A stretch of DNA of 64,000 nucleotides from Nematostella vectensis (GCF_932526225.1 NC_064044.1:14137453-14201452), one strand, 5' to 3'. Shown: positions 27,599-37,977, counted from the stretch's first letter. The notes: generated by a model from the letters alone, not told the origin. Numbers and translations are program-made.

Positions 27599-27715
27599 GT
27601 CAGGATGGCCAAGCGGTCTAACGCCCCAGACTCAAGGTTCAATTCCTTTTCATGATGCATGGGAGAGTGTTCTGGTCTCCGAATGGAGGCGTGGGTTCGA
27701 ATTCCACTTCTGACA
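27599..27715 (+). tRNA. tRNA-Leu(CAA), class C
   Basis: T stem GTGGG with UCCAC tail. Confidence 0.68.
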
Positions 27716-27802
27716 CTATTTTTGTATTTTCATTGGGCTACTCCTTCTACCCATACGCTATCTATCCTTATGTGCCATTACGATCTGTAAGTTTCATCAA
27801 GT

Positions 27803-27919
27803 GTCAGGTTGGCCGAGCGGTCTAAGGCGCCAGACTCATGTTTCAATTCCTTTTCAAGATGCATGGGAGAGTTTTCTGGTCTCCGAATGGAGGGGTGGGC
27901 ACGAATCCCACTTCTGACA
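27803..27919 (+). tRNA. Leu-type tRNA with CAU anticodon, class M
   Basis: T loop CACGAAT: both conserved T54 and T55 are lost, damaging box B further. Confidence 0.58.
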
Positions 27920-28006
27920 CTATTTTTGTATTTTCTTTGTGCTACTCTTTTAACCCACACGCTTTCTTTTATCATGTAGCATTATGAGCTTTATTATTAC
28001 TCAAGT

Positions 28007-28123
28007 GTCAGGATGGCCGAGCGGTCTAAGGCTACAGACTCAAGGTTCAATTCCTTTTCAAGATGCATGGGAGAGTGTTCTGTTCTCCGAATGGAGGCGT
28101 GGGTTCGAATCTCAATTCTGACA
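28007..28123 (+). tRNA. tRNA-Leu(CAA), class X
   Basis: CTACAGA with TCTGT; ends GACA. Confidence 0.72.
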
Positions 28124-28210
28124 CTATTTTTGTATTTTCTTTGTGCTACTCTTTTAACCCACACGCTATCTTTTATCATGTAGCATTATGAGCTTTATTA
28201 TTACTCAAGT

Positions 28211-28327
28211 GTCAGGATGGCCGAGCGGTCTAAGGCGCCAGACTCAAGGTTCAATTCCTTCTCGTCATGAATGGGAGAGTGTTCTGGTCTCCGGATGGAG
28301 GCGTGGGTTCGAATCCCACTTCTGACA
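28211..28327 (+). tRNA. tRNA-Leu(CAA), class K, weak terminator
   Basis: CTATCTTTG follows. Confidence 0.86.
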
Positions 28328-28413
28328 CTATCTTTGTATTTTCTTTTGGCTTCTCTTTTACTCCAACGCTATCTATCCTTATGTGCCATCACGATCTGTC
28401 TGTTTTATCAAGT

Positions 28414-28530
28414 GTGAGGATGGCGGAGTGGTCTAAGGCGTCAGACTCAAGTCTCAATTCCTTCTCATGATGCATGGTATAGTGTTCTAGTTACCGAAAG
28501 AAGTCGTTGGTTCGAATCCCACTTCTGAAA
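28414..28530 (+). pseudogene. tRNA-Leu(CAA)-like, class D
   Basis: AAGAAGTCGTTGG adds a change after the variable arm. Confidence 0.52.
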
Positions 28531-28616
28531 CTAATTTTGTATTTTCTTTTGGCTACTCTTTTACTCAAACGGTATCTTTGATCATGTACCATTATGATCT
28601 TTATCATTAATCAAGT

Positions 28617-28733
28617 GTCAGGATGGCCGAGCGGTCTAAGGCGCCAGACTCAAGGTTCAATTCCTTCTCATGATGCATGGTAGAGTGTTCTGGTCTCCGA
28701 TTGGAGGCGTGGGTTCGAATCCCACTTCTGACA
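28617..28733 (+). tRNA. tRNA-Leu(CAA), class K
   Basis: Canonical. Confidence 0.88.
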
Positions 28734-28820
28734 CTATTTTTGTATTTTCATTGGGCTACTCTTTCAACCCATACGTTATCTTTCATCATGTGCCCTTATG
28801 ATCTTTATGATTCAGTAAGT

Positions 28821-28937
28821 GTCAGGATGGCCGAGCGGTCAAAGGCGCCAGACTCAAGGTTTAATTCCTTCTCAAAATACATGGGAGAGTGTTCTGGTCT
28901 TCTAATGGAGGCGTGGGTTCGAATCCCACTTCTGACA
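28821..28937 (+). tRNA. tRNA-Leu(CAA), class A
   Basis: Intron TCAAAATACATGG; variable arm TCTTCTAATGGAGGC. The intron change also opens a chance reading frame through two units. Confidence 0.8.
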
Positions 28938-29023
28938 CTATTTTTGTATTTTCATTGGGCTACTCTTCTAACCATACGCTATCTTTTATCATTTGCCGTT
29001 ATGACCTTCATGATTCAGAAAGT

Positions 29024-29140
29024 GTCAGGATGGCCGAGCGATCTAAGGCGCCAGACTCAAGGTTCAATTCCTTCTCGTCATGAATGGGAGAGTGTTCTGG
29101 TCTCCGAATAGAGGCGTGGGTTCGAATCCCACATCTGACA
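29024..29140 (+). tRNA. tRNA-Leu(CAA), class K with A19
   Basis: AUCUGAC tail. Confidence 0.7.
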
Positions 29141-29227
29141 CTATTTTTGGATTTTCTTTGGGCTACTCTTTCATCCCATACGCTATCTTTCATCATGTTC
29201 CCTTATGATCTTTATGATTCAGTAAGT

Positions 29228-29344
29228 GTCAAAATGGCCGAGCGGTCAAAGGCGCCAGACTCAAGGTTTAATTCCTTCTCATAATACATGGGAGAGTGTT
29301 CTGGTCTACGAATGGAGGCGTGGGTTCGAATCCCACTTCTGACA
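29228..29344 (+). tRNA. tRNA-Leu(CAA), class A, acceptor changed
   Basis: Acceptor GTCAAAA: base 5 mismatches C68 while A6 now pairs properly with T67. Confidence 0.65.
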
Positions 29345-29430
29345 CTATTTTTGTATTTTCATTGTACTAATCTTCTAACCATACGCTATCTTTTATCATG
29401 TGCCCTTATGATCTTTATGATTCAGTAAGT

Positions 29431-29547
29431 GTCAGGATGGCCGAGCGGTCAAAGGCGCCAGACTCAAGGTTTAATTCCTTCTCATAATACATGGGAGAGT
29501 GTTCTGGTCTCCGAATGGAGGCGTGGGTTCGAATCCCACTTCTGACA
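29431..29547 (+). tRNA. tRNA-Leu(CAA), class A
   Basis: Standard class A. Confidence 0.82.
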
Positions 29548-29633
29548 CTATTTTTGTATTTTCATTGGGCTACTCTTCTAACCATACGCTATCTTTTATC
29601 ATGTGCCGTTATGACCTTCATGATTCAGAAAGT

Positions 29634-29750
29634 GTCAGGATGGCCGAGCGGTCTAAGGCGCCAGTCTCAAGGTTCAATTCCTTCTCATGATTCATTAAAG
29701 AGTGTTCTGGTCTCCGAATTGAGGCGTGGGTTCAAATCCCACTTCTGACA
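29634..29750 (+). tRNA. tRNA-Leu(CAA), class T
   Basis: T loop TTCAAAT alters box B. Confidence 0.65.
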
Positions 29751-29836
29751 CTATTTTTGTATTTTCTTTTGGCTACTCTTTTACTCAAACGCTATTTATC
29801 CTTATGTGCCATCACGATCTGTCTGTTTAATCAAGT

Positions 29837-29953
29837 GTGAGGATAGCGGAGTGGTCTAAAGGGCCAGACTCAAGGCTCAATTCCATCTCATGAAGCATGG
29901 TAGAGTGTTCTAGTCTCCGAATGGAGTCGTTGGTTCGAATCCCACTTCTGACA
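29837..29953 (+). pseudogene. tRNA-Leu(CAA)-like, class H
   Basis: Variable loop GAAT rather than GAGT. Confidence 0.55.
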
Positions 29954-30039
29954 CTAATTTTGTATTTTCGTTTGGCTACTCATTTACTTATACGGTATCT
30001 TTGATCATGTACCATTATGATCATTATGATTAATCAAGT

Positions 30040-30156
30040 GTCAGGATGGCCGAGCGGTCTAAGGCGCCAGACTCAAGGTTCAATTCCTTCTCATTATGCA
30101 TGGTAGAGTGTTCTGGTCTTCGATTGGAGGCGTGGGTTCGAATTCCACTTCTGACA
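30040..30156 (+). tRNA. tRNA-Leu(CAA), class K
   Basis: UCCAC tail. Confidence 0.8.
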
Positions 30157-30243
30157 CTATTTTTGTATTTTCATTGGGCTACACTATCAACCCATACGCT
30201 ATCTTTCATCATTTTCCCTTTTGATCTTTATGATTCAGTAAGT

Positions 30244-30360
30244 GTCAGGATGGCCGAGCGGTCAAAGGCGCCAGACTCAAGGTTTAATTCCTTCTCATAA
30301 TACATGGGAGAGTGTTCTGGTCTCCGATTGGAGGCGTGGGTTCGAATCCCACTTCTGACA
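30244..30360 (+). tRNA. tRNA-Leu(CAA), class A
   Basis: CTAGTTTTG stop (T4). Confidence 0.8.
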
Positions 30361-30447
30361 CTAGTTTTGTATTTTCATTGGGCTACTCTTTCAACCCATA
30401 CGCTATCTTTCATCATGTGCCCTTATGATCTTCGTGATTCAGAAAGT

Positions 30448-30564
30448 GTCAGGATGGCCGAGCCGTCTAAGGCGCCAGACTCAATGTTCAATTCCTTCTC
30501 GTCATGAATGGGAGAGTGTTCTGGTCTCCGGATGGAGGCGTGGGTTCGAATCCCACTTCTGACA
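30448..30564 (+). tRNA. tRNA-Leu(CAA), class K with U37
   Basis: D loop GAGCCGTC loses G18; loop CTCAATG. Confidence 0.62.
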
Positions 30565-30650
30565 CTATTTTTGTATTTTCTTTTGGCTTCTCTTTTACTC
30601 CAACGCTATCTATCCTTATGTGCCATCACGATCTGTCTGTTTTATCAAGT

Positions 30651-30767
30651 GTGAGGATGGCGGAGTGGTCTAAGGCGTCAGACGCAAGTCTCAATTCCTT
30701 TTCATGATGCATGGTATAGTGTTCTAGTCACCGAAAGAAGACGTTGGTTCGAATCCCACTTCTGAAA
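30651..30767 (+). pseudogene. tRNA-Leu(CAA)-like, class D
   Basis: G33 form; AAGAAGACGTTGG. Confidence 0.52.
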
Positions 30768-30853
30768 CTAATTTTGTATTTTCTTTTGGCTACCCTTTTA
30801 CTCAAACGGTATCTTTGATCATGTACCAATATGATCTTTATCATTAATCAAGT

Positions 30854-30970
30854 GTCAGGATGGCCGAGCGGTCTAAGGCGCCAGACTCAAGGTTCAATTC
30901 CTTCTCATGATGCATGGTAGAGTGTTCTGGTCTTCGATTGGAGGCGTGGGTTCGAATTCCACTTCTGGCA
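30854..30970 (+). tRNA. tRNA-Leu(CAA), class K
   Basis: UCCAC tail; ends CTGGCA, so base 71 is G opposite T2. Confidence 0.72.
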
Positions 30971-31057
30971 CTATTTTTGTATTTTCATTGGGCTACTCTT
31001 TCAACCCATACGCTATCTTTCATCATTTGCCCTTTTGATCTTTATGATTCAGTAAGT

Positions 31058-31174
31058 GTCAGGATGGCCGAGCGGTCAAAGGCGCCAGACTCAAGGTTTA
31101 ATTCCTTCTCATAATACATGGGAGAGTGTTCTGGTCTCCGATTGGAGGCGTGGGTTCGAATCCCACTTCTGACA
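31058..31174 (+). tRNA. tRNA-Leu(CAA), class A
   Basis: Standard class A. Confidence 0.82.
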
Positions 31175-31261
31175 CTATTTTTGTATTTTCATTGGGCTAC
31201 TCTTTCAACCCATACGCTATCTTTCATCATGTGCCCTTATGATCTTTATGATTCAGTAAGT

Positions 31262-31378
31262 GTCAGGATGGACGAGCGGTCAAAGGCTCCAGACTCAAGG
31301 TTTAATTCCTTCTCATAATACATGGGAGAGTGTTCTGGTCTCCGAATGGAGGCGTGGGTTCGAATCCCACTTCTGACA
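31262..31378 (+). tRNA. tRNA-Leu(CAA), class A
   Basis: Box A TGGACGAGCGG and AAAGGCTCC in the D-stem region. Confidence 0.7.
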
Positions 31379-31464
31379 CTATTTTTGTATTTTCATTGGG
31401 CTACTCTTCTAACCATATGCTATCTTTTATCATTTGCCGTTACGAGCTTCATGATTCAGAAAGT

Positions 31465-31581
31465 GTCAGGATGGCCAAGCGGTCTAACGCCCCAGACTCA
31501 AGGTTCAATTCCTTTTCATGATGCATGGGAGAGTGTTCTGGTCTCCGAATGGAGGCGTGGGTTCGAATCCCACTTCTGACA
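31465..31581 (+). tRNA. tRNA-Leu(CAA), class C
   Basis: Standard GTGGG/CCCAC T stem. Confidence 0.72.
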
Positions 31582-31668
31582 CTATTTTTGTATTTTCATT
31601 GGGCTACTCTTTCAACCCATACGCTATCTATCCTTATGTGCCATTACGATCTGTAAGTTTCATCAAGT

Positions 31669-31785
31669 GTCAAATTGGCCGAGCGGTCTAAGGCGCCAGA
31701 CTCATGGTTCAATTCCTTTTCAAGATGCATGGGAGAGTTTTCTGTTCTCCGAATGGAGGGGTGGGTACGAATCCCACTTCTGACA
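31669..31785 (+). tRNA. Leu-type tRNA with CAU anticodon, class M
   Basis: Acceptor GTCAAAT; exon 2 TTCTGTTCTCC mismatches C27; T loop TACGAAT. Confidence 0.58.
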
Positions 31786-31872
31786 CTATTTTTGTATTTT
31801 CTTTGTGCTACTCTTTTAACCCACACGCTTTCTTTTATCATGTAGCATTATGAGCTTTATTATTACTCAAGT

Positions 31873-31989
31873 GTCAGGATGGCCGAGCGGTCTAAGGCGA
31901 CAGACTCAAGGTTCAATTCCTTTTCAAGATGCATGGGAGAGTGTTCTGGTCTCCGAATGGAGGCGTGGGTTCGAATCTCAATTCTGACA
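31873..31989 (+). tRNA. tRNA-Leu(CAA), class X, uncompensated
   Basis: ACAGA front but TCTGG in exon 2, so A27 faces G43. Confidence 0.68.
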
Positions 31990-32076
31990 CTATTTTTGTA
32001 TTTTCTTTGTGCTACTCTTTTAACCCACACGCTATCTTTTATCATGTAGCATTATGAGCTTTATTATTACTCAAGT

Positions 32077-32193
32077 GTCAGGATGGCCGAGCGGTCTAAG
32101 GCGCCAGACTCAAGGTTCAATTCCTTCTCGTCATGAATGGGAGAGTGTTCTGGTCTCCGGATGGAGGCGTGGGTTCGAATCCCACTTCTGACA
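32077..32193 (+). tRNA. tRNA-Leu(CAA), class K, weak terminator
   Basis: CTATCTTTG follows. Confidence 0.86.
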
Positions 32194-32279
32194 CTATCTT
32201 TGTATTTTCTATTGGCTTCTCTTTTACTCCAACGCTATCTATCCTTATGTGCCATCACGATCTGTCTGTTTTATCAAGT

Positions 32280-32396
32280 GTGAGGGTGGCGGAGTGCTCT
32301 AAGGCGTCAGACTCAAGTCTCAATTCCTTCTCATGATGAAGGGTATAGTGTTCTAGTCACCGAAAGAAGGCGTTGGTTCGAATCCCACTTCTGAAA
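32280..32396 (+). pseudogene. tRNA-Leu(CAA)-like, class D
   Basis: GTGAGGGTGGCGGAGTGCTC: more changes than its partner 37165. Confidence 0.5.
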
Positions 32397-32482
32397 CTAA
32401 TTTTGTATTTTCTTTTGGCTACTCTTTTACTCAAACGGTATCTTTGATCATGTACCATTATGATCTTTATCATTAATCAAGT

Positions 32483-32599
32483 GTCAGGATGGCCGAGCTG
32501 TCTAAGGCGCAAGACTCAAGGTTCAATTCCTTCTCTCGATGCATGGTAGAGTGTACTGGTCTCCGATTGGAGGCGTGGGTTCGAATCCCACTTCTGACA
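32483..32599 (+). tRNA. tRNA-Leu(CAA), class K, anticodon stem changed
   Basis: Stem CAAGA against ACTGG has two mismatches; D loop GAGCTGTC. Confidence 0.55.
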
Positions 32600-32686
32600 C
32601 TATTTTTGTATTTTTATTGGGCTACTCTTTCAACCCATACGTTATCTTTCATCATGTGCCCTTATGATCTGTATGATTCAGTAAGT

Positions 32687-32803
32687 GTCAGGATGGCCGA
32701 GCGGTCAAAGGCGCCAGACTCAAGGTTTAATTCCTTCTCATAATACATGGGAGAGTGTTCTGGTCTCCGAATGGAGGCGTGGGTTCGAATCCCACTTCTG
32801 ACA
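32687..32803 (+). tRNA. tRNA-Leu(CAA), class A
   Basis: Standard class A. Confidence 0.82.
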
Positions 32804-32889
32804 CTATTTTTGTATTTTCATTGGGCTACTCTTCTAACCATACGCTATCTTTTATCATGTGCCCTTATGACCTTCATGATTCAGAAAGT

Positions 32890-33006
32890 GTCAGGATGGC
32901 CGAGCGGTCTAAGGCGTCAGTCTCAAAGTTCAATTCCTTCTCATGATTCATTGAAGAGTGTTCTGGTCTCCGAATTGAGGCGTGGGTTCGAATCCCACTT
33001 CTGACA
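32890..33006 (+). tRNA. tRNA-Leu(CAA), class T with A37
   Basis: Stem TCAGT; loop CTCAAA changes G37 to A. Confidence 0.6.
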
Positions 33007-33092
33007 CTAATTTTGTATTTTCGTTTGGCTACTCTTTTACTTATACGGTATCTTTGATCATGTACCATTATGATCATTATGATTAATCAAGT

Positions 33093-33209
33093 GTCAGGAT
33101 TGCCGAGCGGTCTAAGGCGCCAGACTCAAGGTTCAATTCCTTCTCATGATGCATGGTAGAGTGTTCTGGTCTTCGATTTGAGGCGTGGGTTCGAATTCCA
33201 CTTCTGACA
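33093..33209 (+). tRNA. tRNA-Leu(CAA), class K
   Basis: Box A TTGCCGAGCGG; UCCAC tail. Confidence 0.7.
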
Positions 33210-33295
33210 CTATTTTTGTATTTTCATTGGGCTACTCTTTCAACCCATACGCCATCTTCATCATTTGCCCTTTTGATCTTTATGATTCAGTAAGT

Positions 33296-33412
33296 GTCAG
33301 GATGGCCGAGCGGTCAAAGGCGCCAGACTCAAGGTCTAATTCCTTTTCATAATACATGGGAGAGTGTTCTGGTCTCCTATTGGAGGCGTGGGTTCGAATC
33401 CCACTTCTGACA
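33296..33412 (+). tRNA. tRNA-Leu(CAA), class A
   Basis: Intron starts GTCTAATTCC; variable loop CTATT. Confidence 0.8.
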
Positions 33413-33499
33413 CTATTTTTGTATTTTCATTGGGCTACTCTTTCAACCCATACGCTATCTTTCATCATGTGCCCTTATGATCTTTATGATTCAGTAAGT

Positions 33500-33616
33500 G
33501 TCAGGATGGCCGAGCGGTCAAAGGCGCCAGACTCAAGGTTCAATTCCTTTTCATGATGCATGGGAGAGTGTTCTGGTCTCCGAATGGAAGCGTGGGTTCG
33601 AATTCCACTTCTGACA
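33500..33616 (+). tRNA. tRNA-Leu(CAA), class A
   Basis: Variable arm TCTCCGAATGGAAGC; UCCAC tail. Confidence 0.75.
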
Positions 33617-33704
33617 CTATTTTTGTATTTTTCTTTGGGCTACTCTTTCAAACCATACGCTATCTATCCTTATGTGCCATTACGATCTGTAAGTTTCATC
33701 AAGT

Positions 33705-33821
33705 GTCAGGTTGGCCGAGCGGTCTAAGGCGCCAGACTCATGGTTCAATTCCTTTTCAAGATGCATGGGAGAGTGTTCTGGTCTCCGAATGGAGGGGTGG
33801 GTACGAATCCCACTTCTGACA
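33705..33821 (+). tRNA. Leu-type tRNA with CAU anticodon, class M
   Basis: Intron ends GAGTG as in K, but T loop is still TACGAAT. Confidence 0.63.
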
Positions 33822-33908
33822 CTATTTTTGTATTTTCTTTGTGCTACTCTTTTAACCCACACGCTTTCTTTTATCATGTAGCATTATGAGCTTTATTATT
33901 ACTCAAGT

Positions 33909-34025
33909 GTCAGGATGGCCGAGCGGTCTAAGGCGACAGACTCAAGGTTCAATTCCTTTTCAAGATGCATGGGAGAGTGTTCTGGTCTCCGAATGGAGGC
34001 GTGGGTTCTAATCTCAATTCTGACA
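33909..34025 (+). tRNA. tRNA-Leu(CAA), class X, uncompensated
   Basis: A27 faces G43; T loop TTCTAAT. Confidence 0.63.
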
Positions 34026-34112
34026 CTATTTTTGTATCTTCTTTGTGCTACTCTTTTAACCCACACGCTATCTTTTATCATGTAGCATTATGAGCTTTAT
34101 TATAACTCAAGT

Positions 34113-34229
34113 GTCAGGATGGCCGAGCGGTCTAAGGCGCCAGACTCAAGGTTCAATTCCTTCTCGTCATGAATGGGAGAGTGTTCTGGTCTCCGGATGG
34201 AGGCGTGGGTTCGAATCCCACTTCTGACA
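34113..34229 (+). tRNA. tRNA-Leu(CAA), class K, weak terminator
   Basis: CTATCTTTG follows. Confidence 0.86.
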
Positions 34230-34315
34230 CTATCTTTGTATTTTCTTTTGGCTTCTCTTTTACTCCAACGCTATCTATCCTTATGTGCCATCACGATCTG
34301 TCTGTTTTATCACGT

Positions 34316-34432
34316 GTGAGGATGGCGGAGTGGTCTAAGGCGTCAGACTCAAGTCTCAATTCCTTCTCATGATGCATGGTATAGTGTTCTAGTCACCGAA
34401 AGAAGGCGTTGGTTCGAATCCCACTTCTGAAA
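34316..34432 (+). pseudogene. tRNA-Leu(CAA)-like, class D
   Basis: T33 form; flank TCACGT. Confidence 0.55.
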
Positions 34433-34518
34433 CTAATTTTGTATTTTCTTTTGGCTACTCTTTTACTCAAACGGTATCTTTGATCATGTACCATTATGAT
34501 CTTTATCATTAATCAAGT

Positions 34519-34635
34519 GTCAGGATGGCCGAGCGATCTAAGGCGCCAGACTCAAGGTTCAATTCCTTCTCATGATGCATGGTAGAGTGTTCTGGTCTCC
34601 GATTGGAGGCGTGGGTTCGAATCCCACTTCTGACA
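34519..34635 (+). tRNA. tRNA-Leu(CAA), class K with A19
   Basis: Standard tail. Confidence 0.75.
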
Positions 34636-34722
34636 CTATTTTTGTATTTTCATTGGGCTACTCTTTCAACCCATACGTTATCTTTCATCATGTCCCCTTA
34701 TGATCTTTATGATTCAGTAAGT

Positions 34723-34839
34723 GTCAGGATGGCCGAGCGGTCTAAGGCGCCAGACTCAAGGTTCAATTCCTTCTCGTCATGAATGGGAGAGTGTTCTGGT
34801 CTCCGGATGGAGGCGTGGGTTCGAATCACACTTCTGACA
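34723..34839 (+). tRNA. tRNA-Leu(CAA), class K
   Basis: T stem 3' strand CACAC gives one mismatch. Confidence 0.75.
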
Positions 34840-34925
34840 CTATTTTTGTATTTTCTTTTGGCTTCTCTTTTACTCCAACGCTATCTATCCTTATGTGCCA
34901 TCACGATCTGTCTGTTTTATCAAGT

Positions 34926-35042
34926 GTGAGGATGGCGGAGTGGTCTAAGGCGTCAGACGCAAGTCTCAATTCCTTCTCATGATGCATGGTATAGTGTTCT
35001 AGTTACCTAAAGAAGGCGTTGGTTCGAATCCCACTTCTGAAA
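34926..35042 (+). pseudogene. tRNA-Leu(CAA)-like, class D
   Basis: G33 form; TTACCTAAAGAAGG. Confidence 0.52.
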
Positions 35043-35128
35043 CTAATTTTGTATTTTCTTTTGGCTACTCTTCTGACCATACGCTATCTTTTATCATTTG
35101 CCGTTATGACCTTCATGATTTAGAAAGT

Positions 35129-35245
35129 GTCAGGATGGCCGAGCGATCTAAGGCGCCAGACTCAAGGTTCAATTCCTTCTCGTCATGAATGGGAGAGTGT
35201 TCTGGTCTCCTAATAGAGGCGTGGGTTCTAATCCCACATCTGACA
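35129..35245 (+). tRNA. tRNA-Leu(CAA), class K with A19
   Basis: T loop TTCTAAT; AUCUGAC tail. Confidence 0.65.
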
Positions 35246-35332
35246 CTATTTTTGGATTTTCTTTGGGCTACTCTTTCATCCCATACGCTATCTTTCATCA
35301 TGTTCCCTTATGATCTTCATGATTCAGAAAGT

Positions 35333-35449
35333 GTCAGGATGGCCGAGCGGTCTAAGGCGCCAGACTCAAGGTTCAATTCCTTCTCGTCATGAATGGGAGA
35401 GTGTTCTGGTCTCCGGATGGAGGCGTGGGTTCGAATCCCACTTCTGACA
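35333..35449 (+). tRNA. tRNA-Leu(CAA), class K
   Basis: Canonical body; CTAGTTTTG stop. Confidence 0.86.
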
Positions 35450-35535
35450 CTAGTTTTGTATTTTCTTTTGGCTTCTCTTTTACTCCAACGCTATCTATCC
35501 TTATGTGCCATCACGATCTGTCTGTTTTATCAAGT

Positions 35536-35652
35536 GTGAGGATGGCGGAGTGGTCTAAGGCGTCAGACGCAAGTCTCAATTCCTTCTCATGATGCATGGT
35601 ATAGTGTTCTAGTCACCGAAAGAAGGCGTTGGTTCGAATCCCACTTCTGAAA
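35536..35652 (+). pseudogene. tRNA-Leu(CAA)-like, class D
   Basis: G33 form; opens the second 4,885-bp copy. Confidence 0.55.
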
Positions 35653-35738
35653 CTAATTTTGTATTTTCTTTTGGCTACCCTTTTACTCAAACGGTATCTT
35701 TGATCATGTACCAATATGATCTTTATCATTAATCAAGT

Positions 35739-35855
35739 GTCAGGATGGCCGAGCGGTCTAAGGCGCCAGACTCAAGGTTCAATTCCTTCTCATGATGCAT
35801 GGTAGAGTGTTCTGGTCTTCGATTGGAGGCGTGGGTTTGAATTCCACTTCTGGCA
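35739..35855 (+). tRNA. tRNA-Leu(CAA), class K
   Basis: T loop TTTGAAT, UCCAC tail, ends CTGGCA. Confidence 0.68.
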
Positions 35856-35942
35856 CTATTTTTGTATTTTCATTGGGCTACTCTTTCAACCCATACGCTA
35901 TCTTTCATCATTTGCCCTTTTGATCTTTATGATTCAGTAAGT

Positions 35943-36059
35943 GTCAGGATGGCCGAGCGGTCAAAGGCGCCAGACTCAAGGTTTAATTCCTTCTCATAAT
36001 ACATGGGAGAGTGTTCTGGTCTCCGATTGGAGGCGTGGGTTCGAATCCCACTTCTGACA
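35943..36059 (+). tRNA. tRNA-Leu(CAA), class A
   Basis: Partner of 31058. Confidence 0.82.
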
Positions 36060-36146
36060 CTATTTTTGTATTTTCATTGGGCTACTCTTTCAACCCATAC
36101 GCTATCTTTCATCATGTGCCCTTATGATCTTTATGATTCAGTAAGT

Positions 36147-36263
36147 GTCAGGATGGACGAGCGGTCAAAGGCTCCAGACTCAAGGTTTAATTCCTTCTCA
36201 TAATACATGGGAGAGTGTTCTGGTCTCCGAATGGAGGCGTGGGTTCGAATCCCACTTCTGACA
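36147..36263 (+). tRNA. tRNA-Leu(CAA), class A
   Basis: Box A TGGACGAGCGG, partner of 31262. Confidence 0.7.
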
Positions 36264-36349
36264 CTATTTTTGTATTTTCATTGGGCTACTCTTCTAACCA
36301 TATGCTATCTTTTATCATTTGCCGTTACGAGCTTCATGATTCAGAAAGT

Positions 36350-36466
36350 GTCAGGATGGCCAAGCGGTCTAACGCCCCAGACTCAAGGTTCAATTCCTTT
36401 TCATGATGCATGGGAGAGTGTTCTGGTCTCCGAATGGAGGCGTGGGTTCGAATCCCACTTCTGACA
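36350..36466 (+). tRNA. tRNA-Leu(CAA), class C
   Basis: Partner of 31465. Confidence 0.72.
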
Positions 36467-36553
36467 CTATTTTTGTATTTTCATTGGGCTACTCTTTCAA
36501 CCCATACGCTATCTATCCTTATGTGCCATTACGATCTGTAAGTTTCATCAAGT

Positions 36554-36670
36554 GTCAAATTGGCCGAGCGGTCTAAGGCGCCAGACTCATGGTTCAATTC
36601 CTTTTCAAGATGCATGGGAGAGTTTTCTGTTCTCCGAATGGAGGGGTGGGTACGAATCCCACTTCTGACA
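36554..36670 (+). tRNA. Leu-type tRNA with CAU anticodon, class M
   Basis: GTCAAAT start, partner of 31669. Confidence 0.58.
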
Positions 36671-36757
36671 CTATTTTTGTATTTTCTTTGTGCTACTCTT
36701 TTAACCCACACGCTTTCTTTTATCATGTAGCATTATGAGCTTTATTATTACTCAAGT

Positions 36758-36874
36758 GTCAGGATGGCCGAGCGGTCTAAGGCGACAGACTCAAGGTTCA
36801 ATTCCTTTTCAAGATGCATGGGAGAGTGTTCTGGTCTCCGAATGGAGGCGTGGGTTCGAATCTCAATTCTGACA
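36758..36874 (+). tRNA. tRNA-Leu(CAA), class X, uncompensated
   Basis: A27 faces G43. Confidence 0.68.
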
Positions 36875-36961
36875 CTATTTTTGTATTTTCTTTGTGCTAC
36901 TCTTTTAACCCACACGCTATCTTTTATCATGTAGCATTATGAGCTTTATTATTACTCAAGT

Positions 36962-37078
36962 GTCAGGATGGCCGAGCGGTCTAAGGCGCCAGACTCAAGG
37001 TTCAATTCCTTCTCGTCATGAATGGGAGAGTGTTCTGGTCTCCGGATGGAGGCGTGGGTTCGAATCCCACTTCTGACA
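36962..37078 (+). tRNA. tRNA-Leu(CAA), class K, weak terminator
   Basis: CTATCTTTG follows. Confidence 0.86.
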
Positions 37079-37164
37079 CTATCTTTGTATTTTCTATTGG
37101 CTTCTCTTTTACTCCAACGCTATCTATCCTTATGTGCCATCACGATCTGTCTGTTTTATCAAGT

Positions 37165-37281
37165 GTGAGGATGGCGGAGTGCTCTAAGGCGTCAGACTCA
37201 AGTCTCAATTCCTTCTCATGATGCATGGTATAGTGTTCTAGTCACCGAAAGAAGGCGTTGGTTCGAATCCCACTTCTGAAA
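37165..37281 (+). pseudogene. tRNA-Leu(CAA)-like, class D
   Basis: D loop GAGTGCTC loses G19. Confidence 0.52.
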
Positions 37282-37367
37282 CTAATTTTGTATTTTCTTT
37301 TGGCTACTCTTTTACTCAAACGGTATCTTTGATCATGTACCATTATGATCTTTATCATTAATCAAGT

Positions 37368-37484
37368 GTCAGGATGGCCGAGCGGTCTAAGGCGCAAGAC
37401 TCAAGGTTCAATTCCTTCTCTCGATGCATGGTAGAGTGTACTGGTCTCCGATTGGAGGCGTGGGTTCGAATCCCACTTCTGACA
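37368..37484 (+). tRNA. tRNA-Leu(CAA), class K, anticodon stem changed
   Basis: CAAGA against ACTGG, partner of 32483 but with a normal D loop. Confidence 0.57.
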
Positions 37485-37571
37485 CTATTTTTGTATTTTT
37501 ATTGGGCTACTCTTTCAACCCATACGTTATCTTTCATCATGTGCCCTTATGATCTGTATGATTCAGTAAGT

Positions 37572-37688
37572 GTCAGGATGGCCGAGCGGTCAAAGGCGCC
37601 AGACTCAAGGTTTAATTCCTTCTCATAATACATGGGAGAGTGTTCTGGTCTCCGAATGGAGGCGTGGGTTCGAATCCCACTTCTGACA
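37572..37688 (+). tRNA. tRNA-Leu(CAA), class A
   Basis: Partner of 32687. Confidence 0.82.
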
Positions 37689-37774
37689 CTATTTTTGTAT
37701 TTTCATTGGGCTACTCTTCTAACCATACGCTATCTTTTATCATGTGCCCTTATGACCTTCATGATTCAGAAAGT

Positions 37775-37891
37775 GTCAGGATGGCCGAGCGGTCTAAGGC
37801 GTCAGTCTCAAGGTTCAATTCCTTCTTATGATTCATTGAAGAGTGTTCTGGTCTCCGAATTGAGGCGTGGGTTCGAATCCCACTTCTGGCA
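37775..37891 (+). tRNA. tRNA-Leu(CAA), class T
   Basis: Stem TCAGT with normal G37; ends CTGGCA. Confidence 0.62.
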
Positions 37892-37977
37892 CTAATTTTG
37901 TATTTTCGTTTGGCTACTCTTTTACTTATACGGTATCTTTGATCATGTACCATTATGATCATTATGATTAATCAAGT

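Larger units (their letters stand above)
35129..35652 (+). repeat. Three-unit block repeated 15,642 bp downstream
   Basis: Starts 35129, 35333 and 35536 match 50771, 50975 and 51178. Both share GATTTAGAAAG upstream and CTCCTAATAGAGG in the first gene, so sequence has moved over long distances within the array. Confidence 0.8.

Noticed and set aside
28677-29111. Open reading frame of 144 codons, the longest in the window
   Set aside because: It spans two tRNA units and encodes the same MxECSGL / FLYFHWATL motifs that every unit gives in that frame. The stop between units is lost by a single intron change (TCAAAATAC). No codon bias, start context or homology supports a protein.
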